Shown in pieces: positions 17,028 through 25,445 of a stretch of 64,000 nucleotides of DNA (its first letter is position 1; each line of letters starts with the position of its first letter). Both the position numbers and the translations under genes were made by a program. This stretch comes from Chitinophaga agrisoli. Lineage in GTDB: Bacteria > Bacteroidota > Bacteroidia > Chitinophagales > Chitinophagaceae. The DNA lies in contig NZ_VUOC01000004.1 in assembly GCF_008386695.1 (NCBI RefSeq), positions 2,668,327-2,732,326 of the forward strand, in the 5' to 3' direction. The notes beneath the pieces are model-generated. The model made no database searches. It saw nothing but the letters and a program-made list of their open reading frames with translations, and was not told the DNA's origin.

Positions 17028-18440
17028 ATGAGCAAAGACTTTCTGTATAATGAAATAGCGCAGGGAATTGCAGGCCAGATCAGGAACGGCGTGCTAAAAC
17101 CGGGAGACCGCCTCCCTTCTGTAAGAACCTTATGCCAGGAGCACAACATAGGCATGAATACCGCCAAAAGGGTATTCCTCGAACTGGAAGCGCAATCGTT
17201 GATCGATTCCAAACCACAATCAGGGTATTTTGTAAGCCCCCAATCCTATAGGAGATTACCGCTTCCGGAAGTTAGCCGGCCCTCGCTGGTGGCCAATGAC
17301 CGGGAACCGGATGAGCTGATCAGCAAAGTGTACGCAAACATGGGCAGGGAAGATCTTACGCTTTTCTCCATTGCCGCGCCTTCCGGCGATCTGTTGCCGT
17401 TGGCCAAACTGAAAAAGGAGATAGTGCACGCCACCCGGGAACTTAATGGCGGCGGTACTGCCTATGAATCTGTACAGGGGAACCTGAACCTCCGGCGGAT
17501 GGTCGCCGTCCGCTCATTAGGCTGGGGCGGAAAGCTGCATGAAAATGACCTGATCACGACCAGCGGCGGTATGGGCGCCCTCTCCTTCAGCCTGATGGCC
17601 CTGGGAAAACCAGGCGACACCATTGCCCTGGAAAGCCCCTGTTACCCTGGCATCCTGCAATTGGCGCTAAGCCTTGGGCTTAAAGTACTGGAGCTACCCA
17701 CCCATCCTGTCACCGGTGTAGAAATAGCCGATCTGAAGAAGGCCATTCCAAAGATCGATCTCTGCCTGCTGGTCCCCAACTTTAATACTCCCCTGGGTAG
17801 CTGTATGCCGGATGAAAATAAAAAGGAGGTGGTGGCCCTGCTGGCCAAACACGGCATCCCACTCATTGAAGACGATATATACGGTGATATTTATTTTGGC
17901 TCGCAACGGCCCAAATGTTGCAAATCATTTGACCAGGATGGCAACGTGGTATGGTGCAGCTCCGTTTCAAAAACCCTGGCCCCAGGCTACCGGGTAGGCT
18001 GGATAGCCCCTGGCAAATACAAAGAAAAAATACTGAAGCTAAAGCTGGTCCATACCATCTCCTCCTCCGCTATTGCCCAGGAGGCAGTTGCCAATTTCCT
18101 GAAAACAGGCAAGTATGAAAACCACCTGCGTCAGTTCCGGCGGACGTTGGAGAACAATTATCAGCATTACGTACGGGCCATCGCCGAATATTTCCCGGAA
18201 GGGACCAAAACCACCAGGCCCCAGGGTGGGCTCACGGTTTGGGTGGAACTCAATCAAGATGCCGATACGGCAAAACTGTATGACCTGGCAATTAAAAAAG
18301 GGATCAGTATCGCGCCAGGACGGATGTTTACGCTCCAGGACCAATTCCAGAACTGTATGCGGCTGAGTATCGGCCTGCCCTGGACAGAAGAATTAAACCT
18401 GAAATTGAAGCAGCTGGGCAAGCTGGCCGGAACAATTTGA
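17028..18440 (+). CDS. MocR/GntR family regulator with aminotransferase-like domain
   Basis: A 470-residue transcription factor. Residues about 1-75 are a GntR winged helix (FLYNEIAQGIAGQIRNGVLKPGDRLPSVRTLC), and 100-470 are a fold type I aminotransferase-like domain. The PLP lysine is Lys315 in SSVSKTLAPGYRVGW, and the NFNTPLGSCMP and DDIYGDIYF segments fit the PLP pocket. The start at 17028 gives the standard MocR length. It faces an EamA exporter and cysM, which makes those the likely targets, controlled by an amino acid or pyridoxal-linked ligand. Other MocR proteins of this size control genes of vitamin B6, GABA or taurine metabolism, so the ligand is open. An alternative reading as a plain aminotransferase is unlikely because of the N-terminal winged helix. 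Confidence 0.94.
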   Translation: MSKDFLYNEIAQGIAGQIRNGVLKPGDRLPSVRTLCQEHNIGMNTAKRVFLELEAQSLIDSKPQSGYFVSPQSYRRLPLPEVSRPSLVANDREPDELISKVYANMGREDLTLFSIAAPSGDLLPLAKLKKEIVHATRELNGGGTAYESVQGNLNLRRMVAVRSLGWGGKLHENDLITTSGGMGALSFSLMALGKPGDTIALESPCYPGILQLALSLGLKVLELPTHPVTGVEIADLKKAIPKIDLCLLVPNFNTPLGSCMPDENKKEVVALLAKHGIPLIEDDIYGDIYFGSQRPKCCKSFDQDGNVVWCSSVSKTLAPGYRVGWIAPGKYKEKILKLKLVHTISSSAIAQEAVANFLKTGKYENHLRQFRRTLENNYQHYVRAIAEYFPEGTKTTRPQGGLTVWVELNQDADTAKLYDLAIKKGISIAPGRMFTLQDQFQNCMRLSIGLPWTEELNLKLKQLGKLAGTI

Positions 18441-18456
18441 CCAACTTTGTCCTCCT

Positions 18457-18499
18457 TTTGAAATGTCAATCGTTATTAGGGAAATAACAACATTTCAAA
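18457..18499 (+). promoter_or_regulatory. Interrupted inverted repeat just upstream of the azoreductase start
   Basis: Outer arms TTTGAAATGT and ACATTTCAAA are a perfect 10-bp complement, with inner arms GTTATT and AATAAC also complementary. The whole spans 43 bases and ends one base before the ATG at 18501, covering the place of the ribosome binding site. It can be a palindromic operator or an RNA hairpin that limits translation. Confidence 0.45.
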
Positions 18500-18500
18500 C

Positions 18501-19094
18501 ATGAAAAATGCTTTGCATATTACATCCAGCGCGCGGGGAGATCAATCCCATAGTACCAGGCTCAGTGCAGCAGTCGTTAGGAAGCTAATCGGAAAAAACG
18601 AGATCAGCACACTGGTTGAAAGAGATCTGACCAAAAACCCTCCTCCTTTTTTTGACCAGGCAATGATCGGCGTATTCTATAAACATCCGGCAACGATCGA
18701 TGAGGAAGAGCGCCAGCTCCTTGCATATGCGGATACTATCTTCCAGGAGGTCAGTAATGCGGATATCATTGTTATTGCTACGCCCATACATAACTTTGGC
18801 ATTTCCGCTCCTTTAAAAGCCTGGATCGACCAGCTTATCCGTTTTGGCGTCACCTACGACTATAACAGCGAAGGGGTGCGGACAGGGCGCTTAAACCATA
18901 AGAAAATATACCTGGCTATCGCTTCAGGAGGATCATTAACCGAATGGCCCAATAGCTACGAATTCATAGAATCCTATACCAAAGCCGTATTTAATTCCTA
19001 TGTTGGAATGACGGATATTTGCACATTTCGGGTAGAAGGGACCGCTGCTAATAACTTTACAGTAGATTACGAACAAATTATACAAGGTTTATAA
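18501..19094 (+). CDS. azoR: FMN-dependent NADH-azoreductase (AzoR/AcpD family)
   Basis: A 197-residue flavodoxin-like quinone/azo reductase, cytoplasmic, reducing quinones, azo compounds or nitro compounds with NADH. The N-terminal HITSSARGDQSHSTRLS binds the FMN phosphate, the ATPIHNFGISAPLKAWIDQLIRFG segment is a family signature (usually P-M-Y-N-F-x-x-P-x-x-L-K), and IASGGS is the isoalloxazine loop. Note that PIHNFGI replaces the usual PMYNFGI. It follows the MocR gene by 60 bases, but a long inverted repeat lies between and it probably has its own promoter. The closest relatives respond to quinone or thiol stress. No dedicated regulator is next to it. Confidence 0.93.
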   Translation: MKNALHITSSARGDQSHSTRLSAAVVRKLIGKNEISTLVERDLTKNPPPFFDQAMIGVFYKHPATIDEEERQLLAYADTIFQEVSNADIIVIATPIHNFGISAPLKAWIDQLIRFGVTYDYNSEGVRTGRLNHKKIYLAIASGGSLTEWPNSYEFIESYTKAVFNSYVGMTDICTFRVEGTAANNFTVDYEQIIQGL

Positions 19095-19105
19095 AAACAG
19101 CTCAT

Positions 19106-19447
19106 ATGAAAGAATTTGCATTGATCTTCCGGCTGAATGACATAGCGGACTTTAAGCCAACGCCGGAACAGGTACAGGAGCGTATAAACTGGTTAGCAGG
19201 CATTGCCGCGCAGAACAAACTCGCAGATAAAGGCAATTCCCTGCTACCTTTTCCCGGAAGCGCCAAAACAGTGAAAAACGGCAACACCGTAACAGACGGT
19301 CCCTACACAGAGATCAAGGAGTTTATAGCCGGTTACGTGGTGGTAAAAGCTGAAACAATTGACGAGGCCGTGGAAATGGCCAAAGACAACCCTATCTTTA
19401 AACTAAACGGGAACGTGGAAATACGTGAAATCTTAAAACGCGACTAA
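19106..19447 (+). CDS. YCII-related (DGPF) domain protein
   Basis: A 113-residue single-domain protein of the YCII/DGPF family. The family motif is visible as TVTDGPYTEIKEFIAGY, together with the acidic segment DEAVEMAKDNPIF. The biochemical role of this family is unknown; it often stands beside an ECF sigma factor of the ECF42 group, exactly as here, with only two bases separating the stop from the next start. It is 11 bases after the azoreductase stop, so the three genes may be one operon. The pair is discussed as a unit in the sigma factor entry. Confidence 0.9.
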   Translation: MKEFALIFRLNDIADFKPTPEQVQERINWLAGIAAQNKLADKGNSLLPFPGSAKTVKNGNTVTDGPYTEIKEFIAGYVVVKAETIDEAVEMAKDNPIFKLNGNVEIREILKRD

Positions 19448-19449
19448 TA

Positions 19450-20697
19450 TTGGCTGAGTGGCAACCAAACAGCGACCTGTTAACTCAATTATTCCGGCAG
19501 GAATATTTGAGAATGATCGCTGTTTTGTGCCGTCATTTTGGTTTAGAACACATTGAGACCGCCGAAGATATTGTCAGCGAAACATTTTTAAAAGCGTCTG
19601 AACACTGGGCGCACAACGGCGTACCGGAAAACCCGCCGGCCTGGTTATACACCGTTGCAAAGAACAAAGCCAAAGACCACCTCAAACGGCATGCTTTGTT
19701 TGAACAGAAAATAGCAAAAGATCTTCAGCCTGTTGACATAGAAGCTGAAAAGCCCTTCGAGTACAGCAGCCAGTTTATTACAGACAGCCAGCTGGCAATG
19801 ATCTTTGCCGTCTGCGATCCGGGTAACTCCAACGAAAGCCAGATCTGCCTGGCGCTGCAGATCCTTTGCGGCTTCAGCGTGGAAGAAATTGCCAATGCTT
19901 TCCTGACAAAAATAGAGACCATAAAAAAACGCCTGCTCCGTGGCAGAACCCACCTCCGTAATTGCAATTTCCAGATCACATCATTAAGTAAAACCGCCAT
20001 TAAATTACGGCTGGATACCGTTTTACAAACTTTATACCTGCTGTTTAACGAGGGCTATTTCTCCAGGACAAACGACCAGGTTATCAGAAAAGAACTATGT
20101 TCAGAAGCGATAAGACTGGCCCTGGTACTAACAGAAAATGTATTGACCAACACATCACAAACAAATGCTTTGCTGGCTTTGATGTGCTTTCAAAGCTCAA
20201 GGCTGGAAGCGCGTATAAACGATAAAGGCGAAGCCGTTCTTTTTAATGAGCAGGACAAAAGCCTTTGGGACAATACCCTGATTGAAAAAGGTAACTATTA
20301 CCTGGTGAACGCCTGCGATGGCAGCGAAGTATCAAAATACCACCTGGAGGCGGGTATTGCCTATTGGCACACAACCGGAACAACAGAAAACAAATGGCAG
20401 CAGATCCTGCAACTATATAACCAGCTGATACTTATTGAATATTCGCCCGTAGCAGCATTAAACCGTGCTTTTGCCTTTGCCAATGTTTACGGGCGCCAAA
20501 AAGCCATTGAGGAGACAGAAAAACTGCAGCTGACGGATAACAGCTATTATCACAACATACTAGGCTATCTGTATGAAAGCATGGATCTAAACAACGCAAT
20601 CGGTCATTATAAACAAGCCATTGCCCTCACAAAGTCCAAAGCCGGAAAACAAACAATGCAAAAGGAAATTGACCGCCTCAAAAAAAAGCGCTCCTAG
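19450..20697 (+). CDS. ECF42-type sigma factor with C-terminal TPR-like extension
   Basis: A 415-residue sigma factor: sigma-2 region (about 10-75, FRQEYLRMIAVLCRHFGLEHIETAEDIVSETFLKA), sigma-4 region (about 115-165, ILCGFSVEEIANAFLTKIETIKKRLLRGR), then a long C-terminal DUF6596-type part (about 185-410, LFNEGYFSRTNDQ, ending in TPR-like YHNILGYLYESMDLNNAIGHYKQAIAL). ECF42 sigma factors have no classical anti-sigma factor; the C-terminal part is needed for activity. The start is a TTG at 19450, two bases after the YCII stop, suggesting translational coupling; the first ATG would cut into sigma region 2. The natural partner gene in the family encodes a DGPF/YCII protein, which is the gene just upstream, so the pairing is conserved. 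Confidence 0.92.
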   Translation: MAEWQPNSDLLTQLFRQEYLRMIAVLCRHFGLEHIETAEDIVSETFLKASEHWAHNGVPENPPAWLYTVAKNKAKDHLKRHALFEQKIAKDLQPVDIEAEKPFEYSSQFITDSQLAMIFAVCDPGNSNESQICLALQILCGFSVEEIANAFLTKIETIKKRLLRGRTHLRNCNFQITSLSKTAIKLRLDTVLQTLYLLFNEGYFSRTNDQVIRKELCSEAIRLALVLTENVLTNTSQTNALLALMCFQSSRLEARINDKGEAVLFNEQDKSLWDNTLIEKGNYYLVNACDGSEVSKYHLEAGIAYWHTTGTTENKWQQILQLYNQLILIEYSPVAALNRAFAFANVYGRQKAIEETEKLQLTDNSYYHNILGYLYESMDLNNAIGHYKQAIALTKSKAGKQTMQKEIDRLKKKRS

Positions 20698-21080
20698 TAA
20701 AAGAATTGCTCCAGTATTATCTGCCCGTCTTTCACTTCATACAGCATGATCTCGTTAATCTGTATCCGTCCATGCGGCCGTACCGTAATATCCATCTCTC
20801 TCCCTACCGCAAAATGATTGCCCGTAACAACAGGCGCTGTGGTGCTGGCGCTATGTACCGCTTCTATCCGGCTTACAAACTCCTCCCCCTTTTTCCGCAC
20901 GGCGGCTTTACCTTCCGCATACCCCATATAGGGAGAATCAGTTGGATCTATACTCCTGACATGGTCTGCAAAGAATTCATCATGGATCTCAAACCATTTT
21001 TCCTGTTGGGCCAGCTCATTGAACCGGGCTGCCACTTCCTGGACAGTCAGTATTGCTTTTTGTTCTTTCAACGCTGTCAT
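20694..21080 (-). CDS. SnoaL/NTF2-like small protein
   Basis: About 128 residues with a SnoaL-like cone fold: an initial helix (VQEVAARFNELAQQEKWFEIHDEFFADHVRSID), the turn PYMGYAEGKAAVRKKGEEF, then strands ending LYEVKDGQIILEQFFY. The proposed start at 21080 (MTALKEQKA) fits the domain; a frame from 21116 adds a non-conserved N-terminus. It ends four bases inside the stop of the sigma factor gene on the opposite strand, so the two are tail to tail and do not share a promoter. SnoaL-like proteins often act as small-molecule isomerases or as sensors linked to ECF sigma factors, but this one carries no catalytic residues I can name. Function unknown. Confidence 0.78.
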   Translation of the reverse strand: MTALKEQKAILTVQEVAARFNELAQQEKWFEIHDEFFADHVRSIDPTDSPYMGYAEGKAAVRKKGEEFVSRIEAVHSASTTAPVVTGNHFAVGREMDITVRPHGRIQINEIMLYEVKDGQIILEQFFY

Positions 21081-21508
21081 AACTTTAGTTTTATTTACAC
21101 AAATGTACTTGTCCAAATATTACTAAAGCCGGGGGTAGATGGACAATAGCAAAGGGCTATTTAGCCGTTTTGCGCTGCCGGTAATGCAGCGGCTGCATAA
21201 CGCATGCTTCTCCTAGATAGAGCAGGCTGTACATAGGTTTTTCCTCTCTGTAAATATATATTTTGCAAACTTTAACATATTACTGTGTAATTTTATGCTT
21301 ATCTTACCAAAAGATTTGATTGAGCATCTTGCATTAGAATAATTATTTCTTACTTCCGGGTAGCAGACTATTTTTCTCATCTTTTTAGCTTTCTCATAAA
21401 TCTACCGTTTAACTGTTCCACTTTCACCATTTTGCGAACGCCGATTTGTACACCTGGATATTGGTAGATATTCACTAAATCGTTTTTTTGAACTTTATCT
21501 GAAATACT
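21081..21508. other. Gene-poor interval upstream of the desaturase
   Basis: 428 bases without a supported gene. It must hold the promoters of the divergent SnoaL-like gene and desaturase gene. A 25-codon frame at 21139-21216 (MDNSKGLFSRFALPV...) has no recognised relative and is not called. The stretch 21250-21500 is rich in A and T. No hairpin with a T-run, tRNA or repeat was found. Confidence 0.7.
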
Positions 21509-22597
21509 ATGGCATTTATTGAGAATGTGCTTGAAGTTCCTTCCTACGGTTGGAAGACCCAGGATGGGCAACTCAGCAAACCTACAGTTACACAACTTTT
21601 TTCGGAGTATCTCCGCAGGATCAACATTTTTGCTTCACGTAAAAACTGGCTGCCCTTCTTTTCGTGGTTTTGCACCTTAAGCCTGCTGCCCTTCGCGATC
21701 CTTTTCATTTTCATGGAAATACGCGATTTTAACGTATGGTATCTCCTGTTAGGTTTCATCTACGGGATGATATTTATGGGCTCGCATGGCACCATCTGGT
21801 ATCACCGCTATGGCACCCACCAGGCTTATCGCTTCAGCAATAATTTCTGGCGCTTTTTTACCGCCAACCTGGTAATAAAGCTGGTACCGGAAGAACTGTA
21901 CATTGTATCACATCATGTGCACCATTCCCTTTCAGATGAACCAGGCGATCCGTATAACGCAGAAGCAGGCTTTTTATATTGCTTCCTGGCGGATGCCAAC
22001 CATCAACCTATTGCCAAAAACCTGACAGAAGAGGAATATGCCAAAGCAGCAGCTATGCTTAGCCATACCGGCGTAAAAGCAAATAGCTATCAGCAATACC
22101 TGAAATGGGGATCCATTGCCAGCCCGGTACGGACTATGGTAGCCACTTTTGCCAACTGGGCATTCTGGCTGACCGTATTCTATGCTATCGGTGGTCTTTA
22201 CCTCACCGCTGCGCTGCTGGCAGGCGCTTTTGTATGGGGCCTTGGTGTAAGGACCTTTAACTATGAAGGACATGGCAAAGGCGAGAACAAACAGGTAGTA
22301 GGACATGACTATAACACAAAAGACAAGTCCATCAACCAGTTATGGCCTGGCATCGTTGCAGGCGAATGGCATAACAACCACCACCTCTACCCTGCAAGCG
22401 CCCGTTCCGGATTTTTACCCTGGCAGATTGACTTCGCATGGTATTATATCAGAACGCTGAAATTTATTGGCGGCGTAAGCTCCTGTCGCGATGCAAAACA
22501 GCAATTCTTAGAGGATTACCGTAAGCCTTACCTGGAGGAAATGAAACAAATGAAGAATGTACAGCCTAAGCCAGTAGTGGTGCCGGCTAAAGCATAA
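21509..22597 (+). CDS. Membrane acyl-CoA/acyl-lipid delta-9-type desaturase
   Basis: A 362-residue integral-membrane di-iron desaturase that introduces a double bond into fatty acyl chains. The three histidine boxes are present: HxxxxH in YHRYGTHQAYR (His99 and His104), HHVHH in YIVSHHVHHSLSDEPGDP, and HNNHH in GEWHNNHHLYPASAR. The hydrophobic helices lie around residues 45-90 and 195-245. The length and spacing fit stearoyl-CoA type desaturases, as used in Bacteroidota for membrane fluidity control. The start at 21509 is a plain ATG. It is a single-gene unit ended by the strong terminator at 22631, and regulation by temperature or oxygen is not visible in the sequence. Confidence 0.93.
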   Translation: MAFIENVLEVPSYGWKTQDGQLSKPTVTQLFSEYLRRINIFASRKNWLPFFSWFCTLSLLPFAILFIFMEIRDFNVWYLLLGFIYGMIFMGSHGTIWYHRYGTHQAYRFSNNFWRFFTANLVIKLVPEELYIVSHHVHHSLSDEPGDPYNAEAGFLYCFLADANHQPIAKNLTEEEYAKAAAMLSHTGVKANSYQQYLKWGSIASPVRTMVATFANWAFWLTVFYAIGGLYLTAALLAGAFVWGLGVRTFNYEGHGKGENKQVVGHDYNTKDKSINQLWPGIVAGEWHNNHHLYPASARSGFLPWQIDFAWYYIRTLKFIGGVSSCRDAKQQFLEDYRKPYLEEMKQMKNVQPKPVVVPAKA

Positions 22598-22630
22598 ATT
22601 AATGTCACGGATCAACTGACCGTCGCTAAT

Positions 22631-22675
22631 ATTAAAACAGAAGTCCTGCTCCGAGAGCGGGACTTCTGTTTTAAT
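22631..22675 (+). terminator. Strong intrinsic terminator after the desaturase
   Basis: A stem of 21 pairs with one G-U pair (arms 22631-22651 and 22655-22675, loop of three bases) flanked by a run of T on the right. It lies 34 bases after the desaturase stop; because the arms also begin in ATTAAAA it can work in both directions, though no minus-strand gene ends here. Confidence 0.88.
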
Positions 22676-22724
22676 ACCTTGCCGTCTATACGATCTTCGC
22701 TATCCAACATCCCGCTGAATTACC

Positions 22725-22732
22725 TAATTTTG
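22725..22732 (+). promoter_or_regulatory. Candidate -7 promoter box for the PARG-like gene
   Basis: TAATTTTG fits the TAnnTTTG consensus and lies 24 bases before the ATG at 22756, so transcription would start about 17 bases upstream of the start codon. No -33 box at the usual spacing. Confidence 0.45.
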
Positions 22733-22755
22733 CCCCACCAAGATTACAAAAACAA

Positions 22756-23601
22756 ATGAAGAAAACGACTAGAGCGGAGAAAGCACAGGAAACACTGGCT
22801 ATTATCGAACACGGTTTTTACCTGGCTAATGATGAACGGATAGATGTTAAAGCCCCCATTGCTGACTCCATCAACAACAGCAGGTTATACCACCCGGAGG
22901 ATTTTGAAACACTGCAGCGGGATGTAAACGCCAAAGCAGCCAGGTTAACATATAATACTGACCTCAAAATAGTTAACAGCACCGTATTAGAAGCGGCAGC
23001 TGCGCTAACGCAGCAAGACGAACAAGTGGGCTGCCTCAACTTTGCATCCGCCAAAAACCCTGGCGGCGGCTTCCTGGGTGGCGCGGTTGCACAGGAAGAA
23101 AGCCTGGCAATGTCATCCGCCCTATATGGCACGCTCACAAAACATTTTGAGATGTATGAGTACAACAGACGCAAACCTACCCTGTTGTATTCTGATCACA
23201 TGATCTGGAGCCCCCGCACAGTGGTGTTCCGTAACGACGATGGTCATTTGTTGTCGGAGCCCTATACCATATCCTTTATCACCAGTCCGGCAATAAATGT
23301 GGGCGCTATCAAACAAAACCGTCCGGAAGAAATGGCTTACGCAGAAGAGACCATGTTACGCAGAATGGACAGGATGCTGGCCCTGTTTGTCCACCACGAC
23401 GTAAAACACATATTGCTTGGCGCCTGGGGCTGCGGCGTTTTCCGCAACGATCCCAAAGACATTGCCCGGTATTTTGCCAGTTATCTGCTACCTGGCGGTA
23501 AGTACGCCCAATGCTTTAAATCGGTGGTGTTTGCAGTGCTGGACAGGAGCAAAGATGGCAACAATATAACCGCGTTTAATAATGCTTTTGCAGGCATGTA
23601 G
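22756..23601 (+). CDS. Bacterial-type poly(ADP-ribose) glycohydrolase-like macrodomain protein (TIGR02452/DUF2263)
   Basis: A 281-residue protein of the TIGR02452 family, which has a macrodomain fold and, in studied bacterial and fungal members, removes ADP-ribose chains. The PARG signature is present in NPGGGFLGGAVAQEESL (residues 101-117) with the two adjacent glutamates 114 and 115 of the Q-E-E motif, preceded by the NFASAKNPGG strand that contacts the ADP-ribose. Later segments are VYSDHMIWSPRTVVFRNDDGHLL-like and LLGAWGCGVFRNDP (typical macrodomain end). It is a single-gene unit with its own promoter. A role in reversing ADP-ribosylation, including toxin or phage-linked modification, is plausible but not demonstrated here. 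Confidence 0.88.
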   Translation: MKKTTRAEKAQETLAIIEHGFYLANDERIDVKAPIADSINNSRLYHPEDFETLQRDVNAKAARLTYNTDLKIVNSTVLEAAAALTQQDEQVGCLNFASAKNPGGGFLGGAVAQEESLAMSSALYGTLTKHFEMYEYNRRKPTLLYSDHMIWSPRTVVFRNDDGHLLSEPYTISFITSPAINVGAIKQNRPEEMAYAEETMLRRMDRMLALFVHHDVKHILLGAWGCGVFRNDPKDIARYFASYLLPGGKYAQCFKSVVFAVLDRSKDGNNITAFNNAFAGM

Positions 23602-23612
23602 GAAAGAACCTA

Positions 23613-23726
23613 TTATAATTCCAGTGGGCTGATAATAGCGAAACCATCATCTCTCAGGGTTATAAATCTGCCATTGGTAAGCCCCCTCAAATGCCCGCTG
23701 AAAGTGCCGCAGCTATACACTGTCAT
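23613..23726 (-). CDS. Small 37-residue ORF overlapping the end of the ABC-F gene
   Basis: A 37-codon frame (MTVYSCGTFSGHLRGLTNG..., ending PLEL) starts in the ATGA that also carries the ABC-F stop codon, so ribosomes finishing the ABC-F protein could reinitiate on it. The sequence is not low-complexity and has balanced composition, and the frame stays open through a region of otherwise no gene. I do not recognise a family. It may be a small protein made by translational coupling, or the relic of a longer gene. No ribosome binding site of its own is evident. Confidence 0.35.
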   Translation of the reverse strand: MTVYSCGTFSGHLRGLTNGRFITLRDDGFAIISPLEL

Positions 23727-25312
23727 ATTAAGCAGATCTCCTCCTCCACTCCTATCTCCTTCAAAAAATACGCGTCGTGGGAGATCACCAGTAAAGTGCC
23801 CTCATATTCATTCACTGCAGCCGTCAATATCTCTATATTCTGGATATCCAGGTTATTGGTCGGCTCATCAAATATGATCATGTCCGGAGCCTGGTTACCG
23901 ATCGTGAGCACGCAAAGCATTAAACGCATTTTCTCGCCCCCGCTAAGAGCGCTGCAGGGTTTATCCCAATATTCCTTTGTGAATAAAAACCGGTTTAAAC
24001 GCGTCTTGATCTCATGCTCCTGCAGCGCGCCGCTGTTATATTGCTGCGCCTGTTCATATACGCTAAGCTGGTTATTGATGAGCGAGTAGTCCTGGTCAAT
24101 ATAAATAGAGCGCACAGCGGCCCGCTCCAGTGTACCGGCGCCAGGCTGCAGCTCACCCAGGATCATCCTTATAAGCGTTGTTTTGCCGGCGCCATTGCGC
24201 CCTTTGATAGCGATGCGGTCCCCACTGGTGATCTGGAAGCTCAGGGGCTGCTGCCAAAGCAATGCATCGTTGTACCCGAAGTTAATCTCCTTTGCAGTCA
24301 CCAGTATCTTGCCTTTGTGCAGCGAAGAATTGTCAAAACCCATCTTCATCTTATCCATATCAGGTAATTCCTTGCGCAGCTGGTTCAGCTCCTGCCAAAT
24401 AGTATCCACTTTCTCCGCATGCACGCCTTTCATACGCGCCGTGCTCTTCTCTGCGTTATTCCGGAATGTGTTCATGGAGATGGTAGGCAGGCCAGCTTTT
24501 TCCTGTTTCTTCTTACCACGTGCATCCAGTTTCTGTTGCCGCTCGGCGGCTTCGCGCTCCGTTTCCTTTGCCTTACGGAGGGCCTTTTCCTTGCTTTTCA
24601 GGTCCTGGTTCAGGGCATCGCTTGCTATCAGCTTCTGCTCTGCATAGAAATCGTAGTTGCCGCCATATACGGTAACACCCCGCTTACTAAGCTCATATAC
24701 GGTAGTAAGCAGGTTCAGTAAGGTACGGTCGTGGCTCACGACCACCAGTGTATTGGTAGTGAATTGGATATAGTTGTATAGGATCTCCCGGCTGGCCGCA
24801 TCCAGATGATTACTGGGCTCATCCAGCAGCACCATTTCCGGGCGGTGGATCAGGATACCCGCCAGGAATACTTTTGTTTTCTGTCCGCCGCTCAGGGCGC
24901 TCACGGGCTGGGTAAGCGCCACGCCTTCTAACTGCCAGTGAACAAAGGCCTCCTGGCAGCGTTCTTCTATACCCCAGTCATCATCCAGCAGGGTCATGTT
25001 GGCATCGGTAACATGGCCCTCCAGTATCTCTTTTAATGCCTGTATTTTGTCTGCTACCCGCAAGGCCTGTGCTACGGTGTAACCGTTAAACTGGCCAAAA
25101 AGCTGGGGCACATAATAGGGTGTTATATCCGCCTTTATAAGGCCAGAACCAGGCGCCAGCTCTCCAGCCATTATCCTGAGCAGGGTAGATTTGCCGGCGC
25201 CGTTATTACCGATCAATGCGATTTTATCCTGCCGGTTCACGGTCAGCTGTATATCAGAAAACAGTAGATCTTTATTGGGATGGGTGTATGCAACACCTTG
25301 CAGCAGTAACAT
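23723..25312 (-). CDS. ABC-F family ATPase (ribosome-associated, two ATP-binding domains)
   Basis: A 529-residue soluble protein with two ABC domains and no membrane domain. The first has GNNGAGKST and LSGGQKTK with DEPSNHLD, the second has GRNGAGKTT and LSGGEKMR with DEPTNNLD. Between them (about 235-290) is a charged linker rich in K, E, A and R (KSKEKALRKAKETEREAAERQQ), the PtIM-like region that enters the ribosome in this family. ABC-F proteins rescue or protect ribosomes, and some confer resistance to translation-directed antibiotics; whether this is an antibiotic-resistance member or a housekeeping one cannot be told. The start at 25312 (MLLLQGVAYTHPNK) matches the family. It overlaps the small ORF by its stop codon. 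Confidence 0.93.
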   Translation of the reverse strand: MLLLQGVAYTHPNKDLLFSDIQLTVNRQDKIALIGNNGAGKSTLLRIMAGELAPGSGLIKADITPYYVPQLFGQFNGYTVAQALRVADKIQALKEILEGHVTDANMTLLDDDWGIEERCQEAFVHWQLEGVALTQPVSALSGGQKTKVFLAGILIHRPEMVLLDEPSNHLDAASREILYNYIQFTTNTLVVVSHDRTLLNLLTTVYELSKRGVTVYGGNYDFYAEQKLIASDALNQDLKSKEKALRKAKETEREAAERQQKLDARGKKKQEKAGLPTISMNTFRNNAEKSTARMKGVHAEKVDTIWQELNQLRKELPDMDKMKMGFDNSSLHKGKILVTAKEINFGYNDALLWQQPLSFQITSGDRIAIKGRNGAGKTTLIRMILGELQPGAGTLERAAVRSIYIDQDYSLINNQLSVYEQAQQYNSGALQEHEIKTRLNRFLFTKEYWDKPCSALSGGEKMRLMLCVLTIGNQAPDMIIFDEPTNNLDIQNIEILTAAVNEYEGTLLVISHDAYFLKEIGVEEEICLI

Positions 25313-25445
25313 AATTCCTTTCTTGAAGCGTGAATAACTACATGAGCCGGGGCTGCCGGCGCTGTTTATTTATCCTGAAAGAAATTATATCTCACATTGA
25401 TGTGTTACTGTTTGTTGGAAGGGCAAAGATAAATAAATTATTTTA

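Noticed and set aside
21139-21216. A 25-codon frame in the interval before the desaturase
   Set aside because: Too short, no ribosome site and no recognised relative.
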